64,000 nt of DNA from assembly GCA_002007745.1 (NCBI GenBank), contig CP019882.1:3844001-3908000 (forward strand), read 5' to 3'. Below the pieces are notes generated by a model that was given only the letters and a program-made list of their open reading frames with translations, was not told the DNA's origin and did not search any database. The number at the start of each line of letters is the position of its first letter. Position 1 is the stretch's first letter. Origin of the DNA: Mycolicibacterium litorale. GTDB lineage: Bacteria; Actinomycetota; Actinomycetes; Mycobacteriales; Mycobacteriaceae. Of the stretch, positions 42,969-51,935 are shown in pieces. The translations under genes and the position numbers were made by a program.

Positions 42969-44066
42969 TCAGCCGGCGAACACCCGGCCCCGCAGAATCA
43001 CCAGGTCGGGGTGCGCCAGCACCTCGGCGCCGCCGCGCGGATCCTGGCTGAAACACACCAGATCCGCCGGTGCGCCGTCGGCGAGCCCCGGCCGACCCAG
43101 CCAGCGCCGAGCGTCCCAGCAGGCCGCACCCAGCGCCTCGGTCGGGCTCATCCCGATGCCCTTGAGCGCCTCCACCTCGTCGGCCAGACGGCCGTGAGCG
43201 ATCGTGCTGCCCGCGTCGCTGCCGGCGTAGATCGGCACCCCGGCCTCCCGTGCCGCGGCGATCCGGGGATAGCAGCGGTCATAGAGATCACGCATGTGCG
43301 CCGCGTACGTCGGGTATTTCGTTGCCGCAGAGGCGAATCCGGGAAAGTTCTCGATGTTGATCAGGGTGGGCACCAGCGCGGTGCCGTGCTCGACCATCAT
43401 TGCGATGGTGTCGTCGGTCAGCCCGGTGCCGTGCTCGATGCAGTCGATACCGGCGTTGATCAGCCCGGGCAGCGCATCCTCGCTGAACACGTGGGCGGTG
43501 ACCCTGGCGCCCTCGTCGTGGACGGCCGCGATCGCCGCGCGCAGCACCTCGTCGGACCACAACGGCGCCAGGTCACCCACCGAGCGGTCGATCCAGTCGC
43601 CGACCAGCTTCACCCACCCGTCACCGAGCCGGGCCTGCTCGGCCAACGCCTCGGGTAGCTGCCATTCGTCCTCGAGCTCGATGGCAAAGCCGTGGGAATA
43701 GCGCTTGGGCCGGGCCAAATGCTTTCCGGCCCTGATGATCCGAGGCAGATCGTGGTGATCGTCGAGACTGCGGGTGTCGGTGGGCGATCCACAATCTCGC
43801 AGCAGCAGTGCGCCCACCCCGCGTTCCACCTCGGCCTGGGCGATGGCCTCGTCCAGCGGGATCTCGCCGTGCTCCCCCAGCCCGACGTGACAGTGCGCGT
43901 CGACGAGGCCGGGCAAGATCCAGCCGCCGGCCCCGTCAGCGCCGAACACGGTCTGGGCGCCGGCGACCGGCTCGGCACGCAGCATGCCGTCGACGATCCA
44001 CCACTCGACGGGCTCGCCGTCGGGCAGGCCCAGGCCGCGAACGTGAAGGGCCGCGCTCGCCCGCAC
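42969..44066 (-). CDS. Metal-dependent amidohydrolase
   Basis: This 365-aa amidohydrolase-superfamily TIM barrel has metal-ligand motifs VDAHCHVG (HxH), Lys in WVKLVGDW, ARVTAHVFS, CIEHGTG and the final Asp in AGSDAGSTIAHG. The substrate is unknown; imidazolonepropionase-like and prolidase-like members share the pattern. It follows ffh by 1 bp and corresponds to Rv2915c. GTG start. Confidence 0.88.
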   Translation of the reverse strand: MRASAALHVRGLGLPDGEPVEWWIVDGMLRAEPVAGAQTVFGADGAGGWILPGLVDAHCHVGLGEHGEIPLDEAIAQAEVERGVGALLLRDCGSPTDTRSLDDHHDLPRIIRAGKHLARPKRYSHGFAIELEDEWQLPEALAEQARLGDGWVKLVGDWIDRSVGDLAPLWSDEVLRAAIAAVHDEGARVTAHVFSEDALPGLINAGIDCIEHGTGLTDDTIAMMVEHGTALVPTLINIENFPGFASAATKYPTYAAHMRDLYDRCYPRIAAAREAGVPIYAGSDAGSTIAHGRLADEVEALKGIGMSPTEALGAACWDARRWLGRPGLADGAPADLVCFSQDPRGGAEVLAHPDLVILRGRVFAG

Positions 44067-44067
44067 G

Positions 44068-45612
44068 CTAGTTCTTGCCCGGGAACTTCAGCTTCGACAG
44101 ATCGAAATCCGCGAGGCCCGGCGGCAACTCGTTGAGGCCCTGGGGCATTTTGGACAGATCGGGCATTCCGGCGGCGAGCAAGGGATTGACCTTCGGCGGG
44201 GTGGGGCCGCGTCCGCCCTTCTTCTTGCCCGCCTGCTTGTTCTTGCCCTTCGCGGCCTTCTTCGACGAGCGGCGACCGAACGGCATGCCCATCGCGCCGG
44301 CCATCTGCGACATCATCTTTCGGGCTTCGAAGAAGCGGTCGACGAGCTGGTTGACCTCCGCCACCGTGACACCCGAGCCGTTGGCGATCCGCAGCCGGCG
44401 CGAGGCGTTGATGATCTTCGGGTCGGCCCGCTCCTGCGGGGTCATGCCCCGGATGATCGCCTGCAGCCGGTCGAGCTGCTTGTCGTCGACCGTGGCCAGC
44501 GCATCCTTCATCTGGCCCGCGCCGGGCAGCATGCCCAGCAGGTTGCCGATCGGCCCCATCTTGCGGATCATCAGCATCTGCTCGAGGAAGTCCTCCAGCG
44601 TCAGCTCGCCGGAGCCGATCTTGGCGGCGGCCTCCTCGGCCTTCTGCTGGTCGAAGACCTGCTCAGCCTGCTCGATCAGGGACAGCACGTCGCCCATGCC
44701 CAGGATGCGGCTGGCCATCCGGTCGGGGTGGAAGACGTCGAAGTCCTCCAGCTTCTCCCCCGTCGACGCGAACAGGATCGGCACGCCGGTGACCTCGCGC
44801 ACCGACAGCGCCGCACCACCGCGGGCGTCGCCGTCGAGCTTGGTCAGCACCACGCCGGTGAACCCGACGCCGGAACCGAACGCCTCGGCGGTCGCCACCG
44901 CGTCCTGGCCGATCATCGCGTCCAGGACGAACAGCGTCTCGTCGGGATGCACGGCATCGCGGATCGCGGCGGCCTGGGCCATCAACTCTGCGTCGATGCC
45001 GAGACGGCCCGCGGTGTCGACGATGACGACGTCGAAGTGCTTGGCCTGTGCTTCGGCCAGACCAGCGGCGGCCACGGCGACCGGGTCTCCGGGCGGCGAG
45101 TCGTGCGAACCCTCGGCGGTGCCCGGGTGCGGGGCGAAGACGTTGACGCCGGCCCGTTCGCCGACGATCTTGAGCTGGTTGACCGCCCCGGGGCGCTGCA
45201 GGTCGCAGGCCACCAGCAGCGGGGTGTGGCCCTGACCCTTGAGCCATTTGGCCAGCTTGCCGGCCAGGGTGGTCTTACCGGCACCTTGCAGACCGGCCAG
45301 CATGATCACGGTCGGCGGGTTCTTGGCGAACGCCAGCTGACGGGTCTGGCCGCCGAGGATGCCGATGAGCTCCTCGTTGACGATCTTGACGACCTGCTGT
45401 GCCGGGTTGAGCGCGGCGGAGACCTCGGCGCCCTTGGCCCGTTCCTTGATGCGATTGACGAACTCACGGACCACCGGCAGGGAGACGTCGGCCTCGAGCA
45501 GCGCCAGCCGGATCTCCCGGGTGGTGGCATCGATGTCGGCGTCCGTCAGCCGGCCCTTGCCGCGCAGGCCAGCGAGCGCACCGGTCAACCGGTCGGACAG
45601 GGATTCAAACAC
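44068..45612 (-). CDS. ffh: Signal recognition particle protein Ffh
   Basis: This 514-aa SRP54 GTPase targets membrane proteins co-translationally together with 4.5S RNA and FtsY. N domain: MFESLSDRLTGALAGLRGKG. G domain: GLQGAGKTTLAGKLA, DTAGRLGIDAEL and TKLDGDARGG. The Met-rich M domain (EQMLMIRKMGPIGNLLGMLPG) is followed by a basic tail. Start GTG. Its receptor FtsY is encoded 12 kb away in this window. Confidence 0.97.
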   Translation of the reverse strand: MFESLSDRLTGALAGLRGKGRLTDADIDATTREIRLALLEADVSLPVVREFVNRIKERAKGAEVSAALNPAQQVVKIVNEELIGILGGQTRQLAFAKNPPTVIMLAGLQGAGKTTLAGKLAKWLKGQGHTPLLVACDLQRPGAVNQLKIVGERAGVNVFAPHPGTAEGSHDSPPGDPVAVAAAGLAEAQAKHFDVVIVDTAGRLGIDAELMAQAAAIRDAVHPDETLFVLDAMIGQDAVATAEAFGSGVGFTGVVLTKLDGDARGGAALSVREVTGVPILFASTGEKLEDFDVFHPDRMASRILGMGDVLSLIEQAEQVFDQQKAEEAAAKIGSGELTLEDFLEQMLMIRKMGPIGNLLGMLPGAGQMKDALATVDDKQLDRLQAIIRGMTPQERADPKIINASRRLRIANGSGVTVAEVNQLVDRFFEARKMMSQMAGAMGMPFGRRSSKKAAKGKNKQAGKKKGGRGPTPPKVNPLLAAGMPDLSKMPQGLNELPPGLADFDLSKLKFPGKN

Positions 45613-45675
45613 GAGGTAAGCCTATCTGGTAGGACGCGGCCGCTGGTGCCACGCCTGTCGGCTCGAGTGGCCAGT

Positions 45676-45729
45676 TGGCGCACGCGTGGGCCACGAATCC
45701 GTGCCCAACGTGGCCACTGGCGTGCGCCA
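45676..45729. repeat. Long imperfect inverted repeat upstream of ffh and a HAD gene
   Basis: TGGCGCACGC at 45676-45685 pairs perfectly with GCGTGCGCCA at 45720-45729. Inside, TGGGCCACG pairs with CGTGCCCA with a bulge. It lies in the 134-bp divergent promoter region; it could be an operator or a transcript hairpin. Function unknown. Confidence 0.6.
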
Positions 45730-45746
45730 CGATAGGGTCAGACTCC

Positions 45747-46418
45747 GTGAGCGAGCTCCCGCAGGCGGTGAGCGGAATCGTGTTCGACTGCGACGGGCTG
45801 CTTCTGGACACCGAGACGTCTTGGGCCCGTGCCGAGGCCGCACTGCTGGCCCGTTACGGCCACCCGTTCGGGGAACGGGAACGCAGACTGTTGCTGGGCC
45901 GGACCGTCGAAGACATCTGCGAGGTCATCGCCACCCTGATCGGCCGACCGGGCCAAGGCGCGGACCTGCGCGATCCGCTCAACGAGTTGGTCGCAATCGA
46001 GCTCGGCGAGCAGGTGACGCCCATGGCCGGGGTCCCCGAGTTGCTCGGCATCCTCTCGCAGCGGTTCCCCCTGGCTATCGCCTCCAACAGCAATCGCGCG
46101 GTGCTCGACCTCATCCTGGGATCCAGTGGAATAGCAGCCCATTTCGAGGTCACCGTCGCCGCCGACGAGGTGGATCATCCCAAGCCGCATCCCGCGTTGT
46201 ACCTGCGGGCGTTCGCCGAACTCGGCGCGTCGGCCATCGACGGGATCGCCTTCGAAGACTCCGCGACCGGGATCGCGGCGGCCCGTGCCGCGGGTGCGTT
46301 CGTCGTCGCGGTGCCCTCGGATCCGGCCGGCGGCCTCGACGGTGACTTCCTCACCGCCTCATTGGGTGATCCGCGGCTGCACCGATGGGCGAGCACCGTC
46401 GCCGTCGGAATCGGCTGA
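45747..46418 (+). CDS. HAD-superfamily hydrolase (beta-phosphoglucomutase-like)
   Basis: This HAD phosphatase is about 223 aa. The nucleophile motif is VFDCDGLLLDTE with a helical cap; SNSN is motif II, Lys is in DHPKPHP, and FEDSATGIAAARAAG is motif III. The closest type is phosphoglycolate phosphatase/phosphoglucomutase-like; the substrate is unknown. A GTG start follows a TAGGGT element by 8 nt. The last 60 bp overlap the convergent ABC ATPase gene. Confidence 0.87.
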   Translation: MSELPQAVSGIVFDCDGLLLDTETSWARAEAALLARYGHPFGERERRLLLGRTVEDICEVIATLIGRPGQGADLRDPLNELVAIELGEQVTPMAGVPELLGILSQRFPLAIASNSNRAVLDLILGSSGIAAHFEVTVAADEVDHPKPHPALYLRAFAELGASAIDGIAFEDSATGIAAARAAGAFVVAVPSDPAGGLDGDFLTASLGDPRLHRWASTVAVGIG

Positions 46419-47402
46419 GGCCGGGGTTAAGGCTGACGCCACGAAGCAGGCGGCCTGCTGACCGGCGGCGACCGTCGACAATGCCGGGATCTGCACCGCG
46501 CAGTCGGGTCGGGCCACCGGGCAGCGGGAGCGAAACGCACACCCTGGCGGGGGATGCAGGGCGTCGGGCAACTCACCGCGCACCACATCGGGTCGGGTCC
46601 GCACCGACGGATCGGGTGAGGGCATCGCCGAGAGCAGCGCCCGGGTGTAGGGATGGGCGGGCCGGTGCAACACCTGCCGCGCAGGACCCTCCTCCACGAT
46701 TCGCCCGAAGTACATGACTGCGATGCGGTCGGCCAGCACAACCGCGCTGGCCAGGTCGTGGGTGATGAACAGCACGCCGAGCCCATCGCGGCGCAGGTCG
46801 TCGATGAGGTTGAGCACACTGGCCCGCACCGAGACGTCGAGCATCGAGACCGGTTCGTCGGCGACCAGCAGCCGCGGGGTCAACGCCACCGCCGCGGCGA
46901 TGGCCACCCGCTGGCGCTGCCCGCCGGACAATTCGTGCGGGAAACGGTCGAGGACCCACTGCGCCGGGGTCAGTCCCACCCGCTCCAGGGCCCGGCGCAC
47001 CACGGCGTCGCGGTCAGAACGCGGTACGCGGTGGATCCGCAGCCCTTCCTCGACGATCGAACGCACCGTCATTCGCGGATCCAGCGAATCGTAGGGATCC
47101 TGATGTACCAGCTGGATCGCCCGGCGGTACGGCTGCAGCGCGGAACCGGTCAGCCGGGTCAGATCGGTTCCCTCGAAGCACACCTGTCCGGCGCTCGCCC
47201 GCTGCACACCCGCGATCGTTCGAGCGACAGTGCTTTTGCCGCACCCGGATTCGCCCACCAGCGCCACGATCTCACCGACGGCCACGCTCAGCGACAACTG
47301 CTCGACAGCATGCACCACCGACCGGCGGCGACCGAACAACCCGGCCGCCCCCACCGGGTAGTGCACGGTGAGACCTGACACCTGCAGCAGCGCAGCGCTC
47401 AT
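46359..47402 (-). CDS. ABC transporter ATP-binding protein (DppF/OppF-like)
   Basis: This ATPase is 347 aa. Walker A is GESGCGKSTVAR, the signature HELSGGQRQRVAIA, Walker B LLVADEPVSMLD, and the switch His is in FITHDLAS. The C-terminal oligopeptide-type extension with cysteines is present (CAFRSRCPVARPDCA), which in relatives binds an Fe-S cluster. The start overlaps the upstream ATPase stop (TGATG). It is the last gene of the importer operon. Confidence 0.93.
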   Translation of the reverse strand: MSAALLQVSGLTVHYPVGAAGLFGRRRSVVHAVEQLSLSVAVGEIVALVGESGCGKSTVARTIAGVQRASAGQVCFEGTDLTRLTGSALQPYRRAIQLVHQDPYDSLDPRMTVRSIVEEGLRIHRVPRSDRDAVVRRALERVGLTPAQWVLDRFPHELSGGQRQRVAIAAAVALTPRLLVADEPVSMLDVSVRASVLNLIDDLRRDGLGVLFITHDLASAVVLADRIAVMYFGRIVEEGPARQVLHRPAHPYTRALLSAMPSPDPSVRTRPDVVRGELPDALHPPPGCAFRSRCPVARPDCAVQIPALSTVAAGQQAACFVASALTPASADSDGDGARPSVQPRITQ

Positions 47403-48367
47403 CAGTGAACCTCCGTCGTCGAGACCAGATGGCATGCGACGGTGCGGACGCCGTCAAAGGTAGCGGGCGGTTCGAGCTCCCGGCAGACATCGTGGGCCGA
47501 CGGGCAGCGCGGCGCATACGGACACCCGGCGAACGGCGCGTCGAGCCTGGGTGGTTCGCCCGGGATCGAGCACATCCCGGCATCCGACAACGGGTTCGGG
47601 ATGGCCGAGACCAACGCGGTGGTGTACGGATGTCGTGCGTCGGTGAGCAGGGTGCTCACCGGGCCCTCCTCGACGATGCGTCCCGCGTACATGACGGCGA
47701 CCCGCTCGGCGACCTGTGCGACCGCAGGCAGATCGTGACTGATGAACACCAAGGCCACTCCGAGCTGGTCGGTGACGTTGCGCAGCAGCTCCAACACCTC
47801 AGCCTGGACGATCACATCCAGTGCGGTGGTCGGTTCGTCGGCCAGCAACACCTTCGGCCCGCACGCCAGCGCCATCGCCAGCGCGGCGCGCTGCCGCATC
47901 CCGCCGGAGAACTCGTGCGGATAATGGGCGGCCCGCTGGGCGCCGATGCCCACCAGTTCGAGCAGTTCGCGCACCCGCTCGGCGGCCTGCCGGCGACTGC
48001 TGTTCTGGTGCAAACGAATCGGTTCGGCGATCTGCTCACCGACGGTGCGTACCGGATTGAAGGCGTTCATCGCGCCCTGGAACACCATCGCGATGTCGCA
48101 CCAGCGGTGTCTGCGCATGCCCGCGTCGCCGCCGGCCAGGATGTCGACCCCGTCCAGCAGCACCTGCCCGGACACCTCGGCGTTCGGGGGCAGCAGACCC
48201 ATCATTGCGAGCACCGCGGTCGACTTCCCGCACCCCGACTCCCCCACGATGCCCAGCCGGCCGCGCTCGTCGAGGGTGAACGTGACTCCGCGGACCGCGT
48301 CGACCTTCCTGGTGCCCGAGTCGAATTCGACGCACAGGTCACGCACCTGCAGCAGTGGCGGTCTCAC
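47402..48367 (-). CDS. ABC transporter ATP-binding protein (DppD/OppD-like)
   Basis: This ATPase is 321 aa. Walker A is GESGCGKSTAVL, the signature HEFSGGMRQRAALA, Walker B LLADEPTTALD, and the C-terminal Cys motif CPYAPRCPSAHDVC. The GTG start overlaps the permease stop (GTGA); the longer upstream frame is inside the permease gene and is rejected. It pairs with the DppF-like ATPase to energise the two permeases. Confidence 0.93.
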   Translation of the reverse strand: MRPPLLQVRDLCVEFDSGTRKVDAVRGVTFTLDERGRLGIVGESGCGKSTAVLAMMGLLPPNAEVSGQVLLDGVDILAGGDAGMRRHRWCDIAMVFQGAMNAFNPVRTVGEQIAEPIRLHQNSSRRQAAERVRELLELVGIGAQRAAHYPHEFSGGMRQRAALAMALACGPKVLLADEPTTALDVIVQAEVLELLRNVTDQLGVALVFISHDLPAVAQVAERVAVMYAGRIVEEGPVSTLLTDARHPYTTALVSAIPNPLSDAGMCSIPGEPPRLDAPFAGCPYAPRCPSAHDVCRELEPPATFDGVRTVACHLVSTTEVH

Positions 48368-49304
48368 GCGCGGTCCAGCCGGCCGTGCAGCGGCCGGACC
48401 CGAAATCGGCGCACCGCCAGGTGGCCCACCTTCAGCCGCGGGTTGAGGGTGTCCTCCATGCCTTGCCCCGCCACGGTGGCGGCCAGCACCACCATCGTCA
48501 CGGCGAGACCGGGCGGCAACACCACCCACCACGCCCCGGCGAGCACCGCGCCCTGGTCCAGCGCATCCTGAATCATCCGCCCCCAGGACACCACCGAGGG
48601 ATCACCCAGCCCGAGGAAGCTGATGTAGGTCTCGGCGAAGATCGCATTGGCCACCATCAGAACGGTGTTGGCGACCAGCAGCGGCATCACGTGCGGGACG
48701 ACGTGGCGGGTCAGCACCGACAGCGGCGAGGCGCCCATGGCCTCGACCCGTCGCACGAAGGTGCGCTGCCGCACCGACATCACCTGGGCCCGGATCAGCC
48801 GTGCCGTCGAGGCCCAGTACACCAGTCCGATCACGATGACGATGTTGGCGAGATTCTGGCCGAACACCGCCGCGGCCACGATCATCAGCGGAATGTCGGG
48901 GATGACCAGGAAGTAGTCGGTGATCCGCATCAGCAGCCCATCGGTACGGCCGCCGAAATACCCTGCGGCCACACCGATCACACCCCGATCAGCATGCCGA
49001 CCAGTGCGGCGACCGAGCCGACCAGCAGCGAGGTTCGGGCTCCGTGCACCAGCCGGGTCGCGACGTCGAAACCGCCACCGTCCAACCCCAGCGGGTGGGC
49101 ACTGCTGGGTGGGGCGAATCCGTTGGAGAACTGGGTGTCTATCCCCGTCGGCGCGATCACCGAAGCGGCGAGCGCGACGACGGCGAAGACCCCCAGCGCA
49201 GCCAACCCGACCAAGGTTTGACGGTTGCCGGTGATCAGGCGGCGCAGTGTTCCGGACCGCTTCGGGACACCGCCGGCGCGGTCAGCGGGCAGCGCGGCGA
49301 CCAT
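48364..49304 (-). pseudogene. ABC transporter permease (DppC-like), frameshifted
   Basis: This is a peptide/nickel-type permease. The N-terminal part (TLRRLITGNRQTLVGLAALG, first helix) and the rest (EAMGASPLSVLTRHVVPHVM, the EAA loop, plus four helices) are in different frames. The break is at the CCCC run 48983-48986; one added C gives LIGGVIGVAAGYFGG and an intact protein of about 313 aa. The ATG follows GAGGA and overlaps the DppB-like gene by 23 bp. All neighbours are intact, so a sequencing error is likely. Confidence 0.82.
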
Positions 49305-50265
49305 GGGAGATCCTCGGGTCGAGTCGGACATAGATGAGGTCGGCGACCAGGTTGGCCACCACCACCGCCACCGTCAGCAACAGGAAGATGCCTTGCAGCA
49401 CCGGGTAGTCCCGCTTGTTGATGGCATCGACGGCGGCGAATCCGATACCGGGATAACTGAACACGTCTTCGACGACGATCGCCCCGGCGACGATCGAGCC
49501 GGCCGAGAGCGCCACGATCGTCACCAGCGGCAGCATCGCGTTGCCGAACGCGTGCCGTCGCACGATGGTCCAGTCCCGCAGTCCCTTGGCCCGAGCGGTG
49601 AGGATGTAGTCCTCCCCGAGGGTTTCGAGCATCGCCGACCGCACGACGATGGCGTACTGGCCATAGCATCCGATCCCCAGGGTCAGCGCCGGCAGGATCA
49701 GATGCTGGGTGCGGTCCACCAACAGGTCCCACGTCGAGGGCGCACCCAGGACGTCGAGCGTCGCAGTCTGGATGCCCACCGCCGGAAGTCCCACCGCCGC
49801 AGCGACGTAGAACACCACCAGCAGCCCGATCCACTGGGTAGGCATCGCATAACAGGCCAGACCGGTCCACTGTGACGCCGAGTCCAGTACGGTGCCGCGT
49901 CGCCAGGCCGAGACCACACCGCTCACGACGCCGAGAATCAGGGCGATGAGCGTGCCGGCGACCAGCATCGGCAAGGTGTTGACCAGTGGGCCGATGATGG
50001 CCTGCCACACCGGCTTTCCGGTCGCGAGGCTGATGCCGAGGTCACCGCGCGCCAGCTGGGCCAGGTACCGGACAAACTGCACCGGCAGTGGCTCGTCGAG
50101 CCCGTAGCGCTCCAGCAGGGCCTGCCGCAGCTCAGGAGTGCAGCTGCGGCACCGCAACGCCGACACCGCGTTGCCCGGCATCACCCGGAACAAGAAGAAA
50201 TTGATCGTCGCGGCGACGAAAACGGTGACCAGCGCGAACCAGACCCGGTTCAGTACAGCCATCAA
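49282..50265 (-). CDS. ABC transporter permease (DppB-like)
   Basis: This 327-aa inner-membrane permease of the oligopeptide/nickel family has six helices. MMAVLNRVWFALVTVFVAAT is the first helix, and the cytosolic coupling loop is ARAKGLRDWTIVRRHAFGNA. The start overlaps the binding-protein stop (ATGA). Confidence 0.93.
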   Translation of the reverse strand: MMAVLNRVWFALVTVFVAATINFFLFRVMPGNAVSALRCRSCTPELRQALLERYGLDEPLPVQFVRYLAQLARGDLGISLATGKPVWQAIIGPLVNTLPMLVAGTLIALILGVVSGVVSAWRRGTVLDSASQWTGLACYAMPTQWIGLLVVFYVAAAVGLPAVGIQTATLDVLGAPSTWDLLVDRTQHLILPALTLGIGCYGQYAIVVRSAMLETLGEDYILTARAKGLRDWTIVRRHAFGNAMLPLVTIVALSAGSIVAGAIVVEDVFSYPGIGFAAVDAINKRDYPVLQGIFLLLTVAVVVANLVADLIYVRLDPRISHGRRAAR

Positions 50266-51935
50266 TCCCGTTTCGGACTGGTGTAGTAGGCCTTGCCCAG
50301 GGTGAACAGCTCCGGCTCGAAGCCGCTCCAGCCGTTCGAACTGGCGGTGACCAGGTTGGTCTCCACGATCTGGATATAGGGCCTGGCGCCGGCGATCTCG
50401 GCTTCGGCCCGCCAGACCAGCGCCCGGCGAGCGGCGGGATCCACCGTGGTGCGCTGTTGCTCGTAGAGCGCGTCGTAGGCGGGGTTACTCCAGCCCGTGT
50501 CGCTGTTGTTGCCGAGCTCGCTGGTGGTGACCACGCCGAGGTTGAAGTCCGGGTCGATGTAGGGATGCCAGTACCAGGTGAACATGTCGGCGTCCTCGTA
50601 CTTGCCGTCCGGCCCGGTGATCAGCGCGTAGGCCTGGGTGCCGTCACCACCGGATTTCTCGGTGAGGTCCACGCCGACCTTGTCGAACGCGCTCTTGAGC
50701 AGGGTGAACTGCAGGTGGCCGTCGTAGTCGGTGTCGTTGGGAACGATCACCGAGTAGCTCATCGGATGTTCGGGCTGGGCTTTGTCACCGGTGGTCGCCG
50801 GTACCACCCGGATACCGTCCGGGCCGCGCCGGTAGCCCAGCGAGTCGAGGATCTGGTTCGCCTTGTCGACGTCGGTCGGCAACGGTTTGACATCGGGGTT
50901 CACCCAGTCACCGGACCAGCCGGACAAGATGTTCGCCCACGGCTTGGCCTCACCACCGAAGACGGTGCCGACGATCTGCTCGCGCGGCAGGGCGTATTCG
51001 AACGCCTCCCGCAGCTTGGGGTCCAGCAGTTCCCGGTTGAGCTTCTTGGCGTCGCTGGAATTGAAGCCCAAGTTGGTCACCTCGTTGCCGGGCTGGCTGC
51101 TGACCGTGATGCCGGGAACGGATTTGAGCTGGGCGGCATCCTTGAACGGGATGTTGTCGACGAACCCCAGCCGGCCGGCCTTCAAGTCCGCGATCAGCGC
51201 GGTCGGGTTGGTGTAGTAGGTCAACGCGACCGCCGAGGCATGTGGCTTGGGGCCGTAGAAGTTCGGGTTGGGAGTGAAGACCGTGGTGCCTTTGTCTTCG
51301 AACTTGGTGACGGTGAAGGGACCACCTGCCACGACCGGCAACTGTTGCTCGGGCTTGAAATCGGTCAAGCCCGAGCCACCGTCCCCGGTCGCATGAGTCT
51401 CCCAGATGTGTTTGGGCAGGATGTACATCTGCTCGAGGTTGGCCATCGCCGGGCCCATCGGCTGCTCGTAATGGATGACCAGGGTGTGCGGGTCGGGTGC
51501 GTCCGCCGATGCCACTCCGGCAAGGACCTTGGCCATCGACGCGGTGGCGCCCTCGGCGTACTTGCGGATGGTGTCGATGGTCCACACGGCGTCATCGGCG
51601 GTCAGTGGTTGGCCGTCGGACCATTTGCCGTCATGCAGGGTGAAGGTGATGGTGTGCCCGTCGGGTGATTCGGTCCACTCCTTGGCCCAGTCGCCTTCGA
51701 GCTTGAGACCGGGCCCGTATTGCACCAGTTGCGGGTACAGCATCGAATAGGCTGTGCTGTCCTGGGTTTCGATGCCCACGAACGGATTCAGCGACGAGAT
51801 GTAGTAGGTCGTGCCGATGGTGAGGACGCTGTCGGTGCCCTTCGCGGCGTTCGACGAACACCCGGTCGCCAGCACCGCGGCGGTGGCCAGCACCGCGACG
51901 GCACGCCGCCCGATGGTCGTGATGTGCGCGCTCAC
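50262..51935 (-). CDS. ABC transporter substrate-binding lipoprotein (SBP family 5)
   Basis: This 557-aa extracytoplasmic binding protein is of the oligopeptide/dipeptide/nickel class (SBP_bac_5). The signal peptide ends in the lipobox LATGC, so it is membrane-anchored. Core motifs are YPQLVQYGPG, TFTLHDGKWSDGQPLTADDAV and FYGPKPHA. The ligand is unknown. The GTG start overlaps the PHP-gene stop (GTGA), chaining it to the upstream hydrolase. Confidence 0.93.
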   Translation of the reverse strand: MSAHITTIGRRAVAVLATAAVLATGCSSNAAKGTDSVLTIGTTYYISSLNPFVGIETQDSTAYSMLYPQLVQYGPGLKLEGDWAKEWTESPDGHTITFTLHDGKWSDGQPLTADDAVWTIDTIRKYAEGATASMAKVLAGVASADAPDPHTLVIHYEQPMGPAMANLEQMYILPKHIWETHATGDGGSGLTDFKPEQQLPVVAGGPFTVTKFEDKGTTVFTPNPNFYGPKPHASAVALTYYTNPTALIADLKAGRLGFVDNIPFKDAAQLKSVPGITVSSQPGNEVTNLGFNSSDAKKLNRELLDPKLREAFEYALPREQIVGTVFGGEAKPWANILSGWSGDWVNPDVKPLPTDVDKANQILDSLGYRRGPDGIRVVPATTGDKAQPEHPMSYSVIVPNDTDYDGHLQFTLLKSAFDKVGVDLTEKSGGDGTQAYALITGPDGKYEDADMFTWYWHPYIDPDFNLGVVTTSELGNNSDTGWSNPAYDALYEQQRTTVDPAARRALVWRAEAEIAGARPYIQIVETNLVTASSNGWSGFEPELFTLGKAYYTSPKRD

